From positions 1,347,832 to 1,411,831 of the forward strand of contig NZ_RQHK01000002.1 in NCBI RefSeq assembly GCF_004770475.1: a DNA stretch of 64,000 nucleotides, in the 5' to 3' direction. Below are positions 29,053 to 38,652 of the stretch, piece by piece. The notes beneath the pieces are model-generated. The model did no database searches. It saw nothing but the letters and a program-made list of their open reading frames with translations, and was not told where the DNA came from. The first letter of the stretch is position 1. The number at the start of each line of letters is the position of its first letter. Origin of the DNA: Leptospira mtsangambouensis (GTDB lineage Bacteria; Spirochaetota; Leptospiria; Leptospirales; Leptospiraceae). A program made the translations under genes and the position numbers.

Positions 29053-29805
29053 ATGGACAACGAATTAGAAATTGTAAAAAAAGCTTTAGACTCAAAGGTC
29101 GTAGAAAAAATTTACGACGATGGTCTATCAGGTACTACTTCTCAAGTAGGAAAATTAGGTGAAGATTTAGTAAAAACCGCAAGATTACTTCTTTTTCCGA
29201 TACAAATATTAGGTTCCTTACAAGATAGATTAGAAATAATATTAACTCGAATTAAAAATAAAGTTCCTGAAGATAAATTAATACAAGCAGATCCGAAGAT
29301 AATTGGACCATCACTAGAAAACTTAAAATATATTAAAGAAGATGATATCCTGTTTGAATCTTTTATTAATCTTATAACAAAATCTATGGATAGAGATGAA
29401 TATAAAAACGCACACCCAGCTTTTCCAAGATTACTTGAGCAAATTTCTTCCGATGAGGCTATTTTGCTCTTCGAACTAAAGAATAAAGAATTTAATGTGG
29501 TTGATACAATGGATTACGATAGAACACTAAACCAATTTTATAACAGAAAATTGATTAGTAGCGAAATACCGAAAGAAAAATTAGAATTTCCTGAACATAT
29601 CGAAACTTACTATGCCCATCTCGAATCGTTAGGATTAGTAAGTTGGCCAGTTTTCAAACAAAATCCGATAGTCTCAAGTGGTATACAAACAGGAGTAACT
29701 CGATATAGCAAATGGTTAACCACACCTTTCGGAAAAATTTTTTCCCAAGCATGTATTCCGGATGAAGAATATATTATGGAATATTTAAGAAGAAAATCCG
29801 AGTAA
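29053..29805 (+). CDS. Cassette 4: Abi-alpha (DUF4393) protein
   Basis: 250 residues. Central signature FINLITKSMDRDEYKNAHPAFPRLLEQISSDEA (about 106-138) is the hallmark of the DUF4393/Abi-alpha family, linked to abortive infection in phage defence. C-terminal helical region with TRYSKWLTTPFGKIFSQACI. Biochemical activity of the family is unclear. Confidence 0.82.
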   Translation: MDNELEIVKKALDSKVVEKIYDDGLSGTTSQVGKLGEDLVKTARLLLFPIQILGSLQDRLEIILTRIKNKVPEDKLIQADPKIIGPSLENLKYIKEDDILFESFINLITKSMDRDEYKNAHPAFPRLLEQISSDEAILLFELKNKEFNVVDTMDYDRTLNQFYNRKLISSEIPKEKLEFPEHIETYYAHLESLGLVSWPVFKQNPIVSSGIQTGVTRYSKWLTTPFGKIFSQACIPDEEYIMEYLRRKSE

Positions 29806-29818
29806 CAAACCGCCCTTC

Positions 29819-29981
29819 GCATAACAGCGTCTTCCCGCTACGTTTCGGGACAAGCCCTCACTCGGCCTCCGGCAAATTGTCCTCCTGTCACTCGCTCGCA
29901 TGCGCAAGCTACGTGCCAGTCCCTAACGTCCCTTTCAGGGACTCAGGGTCGGACAACTTCGGGAAGACTAGTTCGTTATGC
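29819..29981 (+). repeat. attC 4
   Basis: R'' GCATAAC, R' GTTATGC. Outer arms GTCTTCCCG/CGGGAAGAC, a different family from attC 2-3. Confidence 0.9.
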
Positions 29982-30025
29982 GAAATTTTACAAATTCAAT
30001 TAATAAAATAAAAAAAAACAAATAT

Positions 30026-31024
30026 ATGAATACAAAATACATCTTAATTCCGTTAATTTTTTCTTCTTTCATTCAATGTGCTTTGACTCATGAAACGATG
30101 AACTCAATTAAAAGCAAAGATGCTATAATTGAAACTATTCCCAAAAGACTTTTGAATATCACTGAATCGGAAGATAAAATAATTATAAAAGTTGAAGCTA
30201 TTGAAAAATCATCTGATCGATTTGATCGGTATGTTAACCCAACTAAAGAGCTTTGTTTTATTTTACCGGCGACAGATAATAATACCCGCTCGAAAATTAA
30301 AGCAAATGAAGATATTCCTTGCCCTGAAATTTTTAAACCATCTTTACTAACGAAACATAACAAACCGAACGGACTACTTTTTATTGGTAATAAATATGTT
30401 CTTCGATCTCCAGGGGATTACGACATTTACTGCAATTGTTCTGATTTTCCAGAAGGAAAGGAATTCAAAGAAATTTTAGTTGGAAATGGATTATTTGATA
30501 AACATTTTATAATTCTCTTTCAAGACGGATCCGCTTACGCTCTACATTCTGGAATTGCAATTTACCCTGAAGGTGTTTTTTCAAGTGAACGTTTGGAACA
30601 TTACCTCAATAATGACCCATGTAACATCTATAATATTAGTACATTTGGTCATTGCGAAAAAAAAACTATATTTCATTCAAAACCAAATTTCGGATCAGTT
30701 GGAAGCAATTATTCAAAGGTAGTAGTGTCATATCCAGATAACGATATTGCATATATTTCCATCATGTTCGCTAATTTCGGATTTTTACCATATGAAAAGT
30801 CTGAAATAAACCAAGAAAGTCATTTCACTTTCAAAAAAAGTAATTCTAAATTACCACATTCCATTTCTTATTTTCAAATTATACCAAGCAGCGGAAAACC
30901 TTATAAAAGTAGAGTCAAAAAAGAAAGAATTTTATTATTACCTTTGATGGCTGCATTTGATATAATTTTATTACCAGTTACAATTCCGCTATTTGCAATT
31001 TTCTATTTAACTAGGCATAAGTAA
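30026..31024 (+). CDS. Cassette 5: lipoprotein with C-terminal membrane segment
   Basis: 332 residues. N-terminal signal with lipobox SFIQC; C-terminal hydrophobic stretch LLLPLMAAFDIILLPVTIPLFAIFYL. The reading frame also extends back into attC 4, but ATG at 30026 begins a proper signal peptide. Eight or so cysteines in the middle part. Unknown role. Confidence 0.72.
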   Translation: MNTKYILIPLIFSSFIQCALTHETMNSIKSKDAIIETIPKRLLNITESEDKIIIKVEAIEKSSDRFDRYVNPTKELCFILPATDNNTRSKIKANEDIPCPEIFKPSLLTKHNKPNGLLFIGNKYVLRSPGDYDIYCNCSDFPEGKEFKEILVGNGLFDKHFIILFQDGSAYALHSGIAIYPEGVFSSERLEHYLNNDPCNIYNISTFGHCEKKTIFHSKPNFGSVGSNYSKVVVSYPDNDIAYISIMFANFGFLPYEKSEINQESHFTFKKSNSKLPHSISYFQIIPSSGKPYKSRVKKERILLLPLMAAFDIILLPVTIPLFAIFYLTRHK

Positions 31025-31030
31025 AACTTC

Positions 31031-31193
31031 GCATAACAGCGACTTAACGCTTCACTTCGGGACGAGCCCTCGCTCGGTCTACGACACATTCCTCTCTGGA
31101 ACTCCTCTTGCCTCCGCAAGCCTCGTTCCAGTCCCTAACGTCCCTTACAGGGACTCAGGGTCGAGGAACGTCGTTAAGTCTAGTTCGTTATGC
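31031..31193 (+). repeat. attC 5
   Basis: R'' GCATAAC, R' GTTATGC; outer arms GACTTAAC/GTTAAGTC. Confidence 0.9.
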
Positions 31194-31235
31194 GACATTT
31201 ATTAATAAATACTAAAACAAAATAAGGAAAAATTC

Positions 31236-32438
31236 GTGGAAATCACAGACGAGAAAATTCAAAAATTACATAAATTAGGAGAAGTCTTTTCTCCTTCTAC
31301 TCCCATTAAAGTGAAAGACTTCTTTATAGGACGAATTGATCAATTAAAAGAAGTTCTTAGTTCTATAAATGAAAAAGGTCAACACATAGTATTATTTGGA
31401 GAAAGAGGTGTTGGTAAAACCTCACTTTCAAACATAGTTAGAGATATTTTTAATGAACATGCAATCGTTAGTAAAATTACCTGCTCAAAAGATTCAACCT
31501 TTAACCAACTTTGGGATAAAACTTTTAGAGAGATAGTTCAAAAATTTGAAAAAAAACAAATTGGATTTCATAAAGATACCCAAACTTCGAGCTACAATCT
31601 AAATGACCTTAAGACAAAGGATCTGCATGATATAGATTCAGTAACTTCAATTCTATCTAATTATGACAAAACAAAATTTTTATTAATTTTTGATGAATAT
31701 GATGTTATAGAAAACCCTGTAATTAAGACTACCTATGCTAGTTTAATTAAATCATTATCTGATAATAACGAAAATGTCACCATAATGTTAGTTGGAATTG
31801 GAGAAAGCATCAACGACCTGATTGGCCAGCATCCATCTCTGGAAAGATGCTTGAAGCAAATTTATTTACAGAAAATGTCAAATAAAGAAATTTTAGAAAT
31901 TATTACTTCAGGCACAAAAGCTATGAATATAAGAATGGAGGAGAAAGTTCAGGAAAGTATTGTAAAATTTTCTGACGGATTTCCTCATTTTACACACCTG
32001 CTTTCAAAATATGCCTGTGAAGAAGCTATTAACGAAAATAAAGATATCATTACGGAAAATCATTTTCAAAACTCCGTAAAAAGAGCAACTTCGAATGCTC
32101 ACGAAACTATCCGTAACACATATGAACAAGCAATAAGAACGACTAAACTAGAATCGAATTTTAAAGATGTTCTATATTCTTGTGCGATGGCTACCGTTGA
32201 CGAACACGGAACTTTCAGAGCAAAAGATTTAGAAGAATTTATGTCAAAACTATTAAATAAAGAAGTAAAATTACGTTCATTTACGTACCATTTAGGTAAA
32301 CTTTCACAAGATACAAAAGGGAATGTTTTAATCAAGGTAGGAACTTCGAAAAACCATCGATATAAATTTAAAAATCCAATGCTAAAAGCATATCTTAAAT
32401 TGAAATTCTTTGAAGAAGGTCATTTTCAAGCCGAATAA
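31236..32438 (+). CDS. Cassette 6: AAA/ORC-type ATPase with winged-helix tail
   Basis: 400 residues, GTG start with AAGGA upstream. Walker A GERGVGKTS (55-63), Walker B LLIFDEYD (about 148-155), sensor-like VTIMLVGIGES. The C-terminal ~90 residues (FKDVLYSCAMATVDEHG...) look like a winged-helix DNA-binding domain. Resembles stand-alone ORC/Cdc6-like STAND ATPases; a defence or stress function is inferred from context only. Confidence 0.8.
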   Translation: MEITDEKIQKLHKLGEVFSPSTPIKVKDFFIGRIDQLKEVLSSINEKGQHIVLFGERGVGKTSLSNIVRDIFNEHAIVSKITCSKDSTFNQLWDKTFREIVQKFEKKQIGFHKDTQTSSYNLNDLKTKDLHDIDSVTSILSNYDKTKFLLIFDEYDVIENPVIKTTYASLIKSLSDNNENVTIMLVGIGESINDLIGQHPSLERCLKQIYLQKMSNKEILEIITSGTKAMNIRMEEKVQESIVKFSDGFPHFTHLLSKYACEEAINENKDIITENHFQNSVKRATSNAHETIRNTYEQAIRTTKLESNFKDVLYSCAMATVDEHGTFRAKDLEEFMSKLLNKEVKLRSFTYHLGKLSQDTKGNVLIKVGTSKNHRYKFKNPMLKAYLKLKFFEEGHFQAE

Positions 32439-32443
32439 ACGTC

Positions 32444-32606
32444 GCATAACAGCGTCTTCCCGCTACGTTTCGGCACAAGGCCTCACTCGGCCTGCGGCAA
32501 ATTGTCCTTCTGTCACTCGCATGCATACGCAAGCTACGTGCCAGTCCCTAACGTCCCCTACAGGGACTCAGGGCCGGACAACTTCGGGAAGACTAGTTCG
32601 TTATGC
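32444..32606 (+). repeat. attC 6
   Basis: R'' GCATAAC, R' GTTATGC; outer arms GTCTTCCCG/CGGGAAGAC. Confidence 0.9.
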
Positions 32607-32716
32607 GAAATTTCGCGATTGTATGACTCAGGACATGGGTAACACTAAACAAAAATCAAGTAAAATCGATTGAAAACTAATTTACAAATTAGGAAGAAAG
32701 GAAATAAACTGGTAGC

Positions 32717-33715
32717 ATGAGACATAGTATAGAATTAAAATTTATCGATCTTTTTTGCGGAATTGGTGGTTTTCATTCTGCCGCAAACATAGTCTCTTCG
32801 AAAGAAAATATATCGATGCAATGTGTATTTTCATCAGATATTGACGAATATGCAAGAAAGGCCTATTCAGCAAATTATGGGCAATTGCCACATGGAGATA
32901 TAAAAGAAGTCCCAGTTGATGATATTCCGGATCATGACATTTTATTCGCAGGTTTTCCATGCCAACCCTTTAGTATTATTGGGAAAGGAAAGGGATTTGA
33001 AGATACGAGGGGAACGCTATTCTATGAAATAGCTCGTATCCTCGATGCAAAAAAACCGAAGGCATTTATTCTTGAGAATGTAAAACAATTAGTCTCCCAC
33101 GATAAAGGTGCAACGCTCAAACATATAATTTCAACACTGAATCATTTAGGATATTCCGTCGATTTCAAAATATTAAATGCTTTAGATTTCGGTTTACCAC
33201 AAAAAAGAGAAAGAGTTTTTATTGTCGGTTACTATAGACCTATGCTTTTCTTTTGGCCTACTAAATCTGAAACTATGGTGACTTTAGAAAGTATTCTAGA
33301 AACAAATGTTGATAAAAAACATTTTGCATCAGAGTCTATCGTAAATAAGAGAAAAGAATCTCATACTTCGAAATTTTATCCTTCAATATGGCATGAAAAT
33401 AAATCTGGAAATATTTCTTCTTATCCATATTCATGCGCACTCAGAGCTGGAGCATCATACAATTACCTTTTAGTAAACGGAGAAAGAAGACTAACTAGTC
33501 GAGAAATGTTACGGTTACAAGGCTTCGCTGATGATTTCAAAATTGTTGTTCCAGATGCACAAGTGAGAAAACAAGCTGGAAATGCTGTTCCAGTTAACCT
33601 CGTTACTAACGTTCTTGAATCACTAATCAAAGTAATTAGAAACGATAACTTGATCACTAATAACTTACAAACTAAAGAAACTCTACATCATGATCTGAGG
33701 ATGCATGCCCGATAA
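32717..33715 (+). CDS. Cassette 7: DNA (cytosine-5) methyltransferase
   Basis: 332 residues. Motif I FIDLFCGIGGFHSA (9-22), catalytic FPCQPFS with Cys82, ENV at 120-122, QKRERVFIVGY, the recognition region, LRLQGF, and motif X KQAGNAVPVNLV. Complete and likely active. Overlaps the downstream nuclease gene by 11 nt; it is the modification half of a type II system. Confidence 0.92.
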   Translation: MRHSIELKFIDLFCGIGGFHSAANIVSSKENISMQCVFSSDIDEYARKAYSANYGQLPHGDIKEVPVDDIPDHDILFAGFPCQPFSIIGKGKGFEDTRGTLFYEIARILDAKKPKAFILENVKQLVSHDKGATLKHIISTLNHLGYSVDFKILNALDFGLPQKRERVFIVGYYRPMLFFWPTKSETMVTLESILETNVDKKHFASESIVNKRKESHTSKFYPSIWHENKSGNISSYPYSCALRAGASYNYLLVNGERRLTSREMLRLQGFADDFKIVVPDAQVRKQAGNAVPVNLVTNVLESLIKVIRNDNLITNNLQTKETLHHDLRMHAR

Positions 33716-34454
33716 AAAATCACCTCGTCTTCGCAATGTCGAAAAAGTAAAAGCACCTTATCCATTAAATGAATTCCCAAAGGAATTTGGATTTAATTTA
33801 GGAAAAGAAATTGTCTACCTGCTAACTTCTAAAGGAAAAGCGGTATTAGAAGGTAGCGACTGGGAAGAGATCTTTGCACTTTGCATTGGTGCAGAATGGA
33901 AACCTTCGAATGTTGGATTGGATGATGTAATCCTTGGAAATTGTTGCTGGGGAGCCAAAACTGTCAAATCTGCCAATCCAAATAATCAAAAAACGATACG
34001 TCTTATTTCTGGTCGAAATTCGCCAGCTTATGCTTTCGGTGAATCAAATGTAAAGGACATGGATACTAAATTACTGGGAGATCAGATATTAGATATTTGG
34101 AACGAAAGAGTGTCTTCTGTTCGAAATAGATTTAAGCATGTAAGAACTATTGTCCTGATCAAATCCAATAGTCTTGAAGAGGTTGTGGTTTTTGAATACG
34201 AAACGTTCAGGTATGACACGGATCTCTTTGACTGGAAATGGAATAATAATGATAATTTAGAAGGATATGATAAAAAGACTGGAAGTCATAAATTTACATG
34301 GCAACCACATGGAAGCCAATTCACAATAATTGAAGAAGTTCCGAAAAATTCACTTCTAATAAAAATTAAAAATCCACCAAAACTAGATAAAGATCAAATC
34401 CTAAAGACTTTAGGTTTTGAAAAGGATTGGATCAGCGTCACAATTAGAAAATAA
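33705..34454 (+). CDS. Cassette 7: type II restriction endonuclease
   Basis: 249 residues. Context beside a C5-methylase and a possible nuclease site (DDVILGNCCWGAKTVKS, Asp...Lys around 82-98) point to the cognate restriction enzyme. The family and target site cannot be told by eye. Confidence 0.7.
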   Translation: MPDKKSPRLRNVEKVKAPYPLNEFPKEFGFNLGKEIVYLLTSKGKAVLEGSDWEEIFALCIGAEWKPSNVGLDDVILGNCCWGAKTVKSANPNNQKTIRLISGRNSPAYAFGESNVKDMDTKLLGDQILDIWNERVSSVRNRFKHVRTIVLIKSNSLEEVVVFEYETFRYDTDLFDWKWNNNDNLEGYDKKTGSHKFTWQPHGSQFTIIEEVPKNSLLIKIKNPPKLDKDQILKTLGFEKDWISVTIRK

Positions 34455-34474
34455 ATTTTTACAAGCGAAACTAC

Positions 34475-34637
34475 GCATAACAGCGACTTAACGCTTCGCA
34501 TCGGGACTTGCGCCCTCGCTCGGTCTGCGACACATTCCTCTCTGGAACTCCTCTTGCCTCCGCAAGCCTCGTTCCAGCCCCTAACGTCCCTCCGGGACTC
34601 AGGGTCGAGGAACGTCGTCAAGTCTAGTTCGTTATGC
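34475..34637 (+). repeat. attC 7
   Basis: R'' GCATAAC, R' GTTATGC; outer arms GACTTAAC/GTCAAGTC. Confidence 0.9.
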
Positions 34638-34652
34638 GCCATAACCAGAAAT

Positions 34653-34737
34653 GATACTTTCGTCTAGCGGTTAAGACATCAGTCGATTAAATAAAAATTT
34701 AAAGCTGAAAACGTGGGTTCGAATCCCAATGGTATCA
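34653..34737 (+). tRNA. Cassette 8: tRNA-Glu-like element with an enlarged anticodon arm
   Basis: 85 nt folding as a tRNA: acceptor GATACTT with TGGTATC (one T-T mismatch, one G-T), D arm GTCT-AGCGGTTA-AGAC as in bacterial tRNA-Glu, anticodon stem TCAGT/GCTGA, 4-nt variable loop, and T arm TGGG-TTCGAAT-CCCA, then A and CAC. The anticodon loop is 20 nt instead of 7 and contains its own hairpin TTAAAT-AAAA-ATTTAA; no Glu anticodon TTC is present. It is therefore not a normal tRNA; decoy, antitoxin RNA or nuclease substrate are possibilities. It ends 7 nt before a HEPN-type gene. Confidence 0.72.
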
Positions 34738-34744
34738 CACCTTT

Positions 34745-35569
34745 ATGGAAACAAATCATCTTAAAAAATTTCTAAATAATCTTGGTGATTCCATACACAG
34801 CTTAAATACTATTTGTGTCGGATTAAGCTATGTAGGGGAAGGTCTTGCCAAAAAACCGGAAAAACTCTCCATAACCTGGAATACAATTGATCCATTATTA
34901 TCTGCAAAAAAATCACGCAGGTTTGCAGTGAGGTCTACATTTATATTCTTAGCTGAATCTATATATCATTACTTAGAGTCCGTTAAATCTGTTATATTCT
35001 CAGAGGAATTACTTACAAAATATTCAGGGCTACAAGAAAATGTTAGACGAGTAAACTTCTTTAATGAACATGCATATTCTGAAGAAAATGACTATCGTAA
35101 AATATTAATGTTGCTTATTGTTCATTGGAGAAATCGAATTGTTCACGTTGAGTCCCAAGCAACTTTGACAAAAGATGAATTTAAGATTTTAATTGAATCT
35201 AAAAACCTAATTTCTGAAAATCATTCCGATCTAGACATTGAAAAAACTATTGAAAATTTTGAGGCCAACAGCCCTTCATTAAAAGATATTTCCTCTCTCG
35301 TTGCAAATGCAATTTACATAATTAGATTAATTGATAAAAATGTTATTAAAAGTCTAACGTCAGTTGAAAAAGTTAAACTTTTCGTAATCTCTATGGGCCT
35401 AGATTCTGAACATAAAGAGCTTTTAAAACTGGAAGATGGAGAAACCAAAGAAAGAAAAATTAACTATTTTTACAAATTACATTTTCAGGAATTTGATGAT
35501 TATTTTTCTGATCAGATTAAAATTTCATTACGAGAAAAAAAGTTTTACGATTCTGGTAACGGCGCATAA
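34745..35569 (+). CDS. Cassette 8: HEPN-like protein (probable RNase)
   Basis: 274 residues, helical. VHWRNRIVHVES at 127-137 gives the R-x4-H motif (Arg129, His134) of HEPN ribonucleases. The ATG begins 7 nt after a tRNA-like element with an altered anticodon arm. HEPN enzymes often cut tRNA anticodon loops, so the two may form a toxin/RNA module. The stop codon TAA lies inside the R'' box of attC 8. HEPN assignment rests on one motif and fold impression. Confidence 0.65.
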   Translation: METNHLKKFLNNLGDSIHSLNTICVGLSYVGEGLAKKPEKLSITWNTIDPLLSAKKSRRFAVRSTFIFLAESIYHYLESVKSVIFSEELLTKYSGLQENVRRVNFFNEHAYSEENDYRKILMLLIVHWRNRIVHVESQATLTKDEFKILIESKNLISENHSDLDIEKTIENFEANSPSLKDISSLVANAIYIIRLIDKNVIKSLTSVEKVKLFVISMGLDSEHKELLKLEDGETKERKINYFYKLHFQEFDDYFSDQIKISLREKKFYDSGNGA

Positions 35570-35724
35570 CAGCGACTTAACGCTTCGCTTCGGCACTAGG
35601 CCTCGCTCGGTCTGCGACACATTCCTCTTCTGTCACTCGCTTGCTTACGCAAGCTACGTGCCAGTCCCTAACGTCCCTTCGGGACTCAGGGTCGAGGAAC
35701 GTCGTTAAGTCTAGTTCGTTAGTC
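35564..35724 (+). repeat. attC 8
   Basis: R'' GCATAAC supplies the stop codon of the HEPN-like gene; R' is the variant GTTAGTC belonging to cassette 9. Confidence 0.9.
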
Positions 35725-35741
35725 GCAATTTTTAAAACATT

Positions 35742-36785
35742 ATGAATATTAGAAAAAAAATATTATTTTTAGGCGCAGGATTCTCAGCACCACTTGATAT
35801 CCCAACAATGGCAAATTTTCTCGAGAGATCTCATGATCTACATGAATTGGATCCATTCAAATACAAATCCTTTGAAGTAATTTTCGAATTAATCAAAAAA
35901 CTTCATTATATTAAATCGAAAATTAACATAAATTTGAACAATATAGAAAGCATCCTTTCTTTACTTGAAATGGGCGATTACCTATCAGACAAAATAATAG
36001 AAGGTTCAGAATTTGAAAAATTTATAAAAGACGTCATAATCGGATCCACTAAAACTATCGAGTTTAACCAACATTACTTACACAAAAACCTAAAAGGAGA
36101 ACACAATAATATATTCCAAGATCGTATACTTGATGTATATTTTCAATTTATCCTACGCATAATCGGTGCTAAATTTAAAATTTATAATCGCAACAATAAA
36201 ATTTTATTCGATGTTTCGAAAGACGAATCCAATAATAATAAATATCAAATTATTACCTTAAATTACGACAACAATATCGAAGAATTTATAAAACTAATTA
36301 ATTCGAATTCAGAAAATAAGATAAAAATAGATTACGAAAATCAAATTGTTAGTGAACTAAACCTTACGTTATCAATTGCTAAACTCCACGGATCTATAGA
36401 AAGCAGAATTATTCCTCCAACTTGGAACAAAACAGCAAACGATCAAATAAAAATAATTTGGCAAAATGCATTTAATATGCTTAACCAAGCCCATGAAATA
36501 ATTTTCCTTGGATATTCACTTCCAGAATCAGATGCTTATATCAAATATTTGATTACATATTCAATGTTAAATAACCAAAATTTAAAAAAAGTGACCGTAT
36601 ACAACAATGACAGTGATATCAATGTTAAAAACAGATATGACCAATTATTTGAATCTACTCTAGAAAATAAATACAGCTATAACGTAGCTTCTGTTACCGA
36701 TTTTTTTAAACAAGAAACCAAAGACTATGTAACTTTAAACCATGAAAATTCACTGTCAAAAACTTACGGCATGCTGAAAACCTAA
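35742..36785 (+). CDS. Cassette 9: SIR2-like domain protein
   Basis: 347 residues. NAD-binding GAGFSAPLDIPTM (11-23), LNYDN (173-177), catalytic-type His216 in AKLHGS, and the GYSLPESD motif (257-264). This set is typical of the bacterial SIR2-like defence proteins that degrade NAD rather than of protein deacetylases; no zinc-ribbon cysteines are seen. Single-gene cassette. Confidence 0.85.
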   Translation: MNIRKKILFLGAGFSAPLDIPTMANFLERSHDLHELDPFKYKSFEVIFELIKKLHYIKSKININLNNIESILSLLEMGDYLSDKIIEGSEFEKFIKDVIIGSTKTIEFNQHYLHKNLKGEHNNIFQDRILDVYFQFILRIIGAKFKIYNRNNKILFDVSKDESNNNKYQIITLNYDNNIEEFIKLINSNSENKIKIDYENQIVSELNLTLSIAKLHGSIESRIIPPTWNKTANDQIKIIWQNAFNMLNQAHEIIFLGYSLPESDAYIKYLITYSMLNNQNLKKVTVYNNDSDINVKNRYDQLFESTLENKYSYNVASVTDFFKQETKDYVTLNHENSLSKTYGMLKT

Positions 36786-36792
36786 AAACTGC

Positions 36793-36957
36793 GACTAACA
36801 GCGACTTAACGCTTCGCATCGGGACTTGCGCCCTCGCTCGGTCTACGACACATTCCTCTCTGGAACTCCTCTTGCCTACGCAAGCCTCGTTCCAGTCCCT
36901 AACGTCCCCTCCAGGGACTCAGGGTCGAGGAACGTCGTTAAGTCTAGTTCGTTATGC
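36793..36957 (+). repeat. attC 9
   Basis: R'' GACTAAC, complementary to the GTTAGTC start of its own cassette; R' GTTATGC. Confidence 0.92.
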
Positions 36958-37165
36958 GAAATGGCAAATAAACTTAGAATAAAATTATTCTGATTATTAA
37001 ATCCTATATATTGACAATATTAATATATTTACTTCTTCTTAGAGAATGGAATTTTTAAATAGCTTCAAACTAGCAAAAATTTTTTACCTACGGACTTCTT
37101 ATTAAGTAAAATCAAAATACTTTGCATTTTACTAAAAATATCAAAGAAAAAAGAATTCGAATTTA

Positions 37166-37549
37166 ATGTTTCTGTATAAAATCATAATTATTTTAATAAA
37201 TTTCATTTCATTATTCAATTTTTTTATCTTTTATGAATTCTTAATGGGATCTGTTTGGATTTACGATGCAGATACTTCAAAATTAATAGTTGAACCTCGC
37301 ACTTGGTTTTTTACATCTGTAATCCTTAGCCTTGTTTCTTTTCCACTTCATATTACATGTCTTTATTTAGTTTTCATAAATTTTAAAAGAGAGAATTATA
37401 AATTCGCTATCATTTTCTCAATGGTTCCTTTTCTTTATCTTTTATTCTATATAATTGTTTTCTCTATTTTGGGAAATCTTCTTGTTCTTTATGTATTCAG
37501 ATTAAAGACTATTATTTTAGTTTTCGAAGATTTAAAAAACTTATTATAA
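37166..37549 (+). CDS. Cassette 10: small multi-pass membrane protein
   Basis: 127 residues with about three transmembrane helices (residues 5-28, 48-72, 80-110). No motif recognised. The 208 bp before the start hold no gene; a TTGACA at 37012 has no convincing -10. Confidence 0.65.
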   Translation: MFLYKIIIILINFISLFNFFIFYEFLMGSVWIYDADTSKLIVEPRTWFFTSVILSLVSFPLHITCLYLVFINFKRENYKFAIIFSMVPFLYLLFYIIVFSILGNLLVLYVFRLKTIILVFEDLKNLL

Positions 37550-37580
37550 AGAAGATTTCTATAAAAATAATTGCCACTTC

Positions 37581-37741
37581 GCATAACAGCGACTTACCGC
37601 TACGCTTCGGCACAAGGCCTCGCTCGGCCTACGGCAAATCCCCTTCTGTCACTCCTCTTGCCCTCGCAAGCGTCGTGCCAGCCCCTAACGTCCCTCCGGG
37701 ACTCAGGGTCAGGGGACTTCGGTAAGTCTAGTTCGTTATGC
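37581..37741 (+). repeat. attC 10
   Basis: R'' GCATAAC, R' GTTATGC; outer arms GACTTACCG/CGGTAAGTC, both arms changed together relative to attC 9. Confidence 0.9.
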
Positions 37742-37772
37742 GTAATTTTTCAAAAAAATTTCAAAGGAAACT

Positions 37773-38456
37773 ATGAAAAAAAATTACATATTAATGGTTC
37801 TACTATTTTGGTCTTGCTCTTCGTTGAATTTGATTTCACCAGGTTTGACTTCCGAAAATAGAATTGGAAAAACATCAAATGCCAAATTTGAAGAATCCTC
37901 CTTTTACGGTACAAAAAATTACCAAATTAATTTGTTTCTTATTGAAAAACGTAATTTCAACGCAATTTTCGATGATCCGAATAATATCATTGATCAATCA
38001 AATAAAAACAATTTTTTAAATAACTTTAAGGAATCTGATATATTATTCCTTTCCGAAATATGTTTTGATAAGGAGAAATTCAGAAATAGAGAATTAGATA
38101 TATACCTTTACGAATATTCTTTAAACGGCCATCAATACTTAAATAAAATTGAATATATTTACCCTTATTCCTTTACTGAAAAAGGAACGAAAATTCAATT
38201 AGAACGTCCTTTACTCGTAAATGATAACTATCCTAATCAACTTAATATTGTAAAAACATCAGAAGATTTTGTTACTTGTTCAAGAACAATTGTTAAATTC
38301 GATAAGCTATTTTACAATGAAGGAAAAAATACTTTAATTATTAAAACACCGAGAAAGTCCCAATTCTCTTTTGATTTTGTAATTAAAAATGGTTTATTTG
38401 AAAAACAAAATAATGAAGAAATAGATTTAAATAGCAAACTCAAAAGTAGACTATGA
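37773..38456 (+). CDS. Cassette 11: lipoprotein of unknown function
   Basis: 227 residues. Lipobox LLFWSC (Cys at 15). The mature protein is rich in Asn and Phe with no motif recognised. Confidence 0.7.
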   Translation: MKKNYILMVLLFWSCSSLNLISPGLTSENRIGKTSNAKFEESSFYGTKNYQINLFLIEKRNFNAIFDDPNNIIDQSNKNNFLNNFKESDILFLSEICFDKEKFRNRELDIYLYEYSLNGHQYLNKIEYIYPYSFTEKGTKIQLERPLLVNDNYPNQLNIVKTSEDFVTCSRTIVKFDKLFYNEGKNTLIIKTPRKSQFSFDFVIKNGLFEKQNNEEIDLNSKLKSRL

Positions 38457-38464
38457 AAAACTAC

Positions 38465-38627
38465 GCATAACAGCGACTTAACGCTTCACTTCGGGACTTG
38501 CGCCCTCGCTCGGTCTACGACACATTCCTCTCTGGAACTCCTCTTGCCTCCGCAAGCCTCGTTCCAGTCCCTAACGTCCCTTCGGGACTCAGGGTCGAGG
38601 AACGTCGTTAAGTCTAGTTCGTTATAC
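38465..38627 (+). repeat. attC 11
   Basis: R'' GCATAAC preceded by CTAC, matching the GTTATGCGTA start of cassette 11; R' GTTATAC. Confidence 0.9.
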
Positions 38628-38652
38628 GAAATTGTGCAAATTGGATTAAAAT

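Noticed and set aside
32410..32673. Plus-strand frames that begin in a gene end and run through an attC (also near 35436, 39456, 44642, 52469, 54213)
   Set aside because: They read the repeat in a chance open frame; the real genes start after the R' box.
34653..34737. A normal tRNA-Glu gene
   Set aside because: The anticodon loop is 20 nt with an internal hairpin and has no TTC anticodon; acceptor and T stems carry mismatches.
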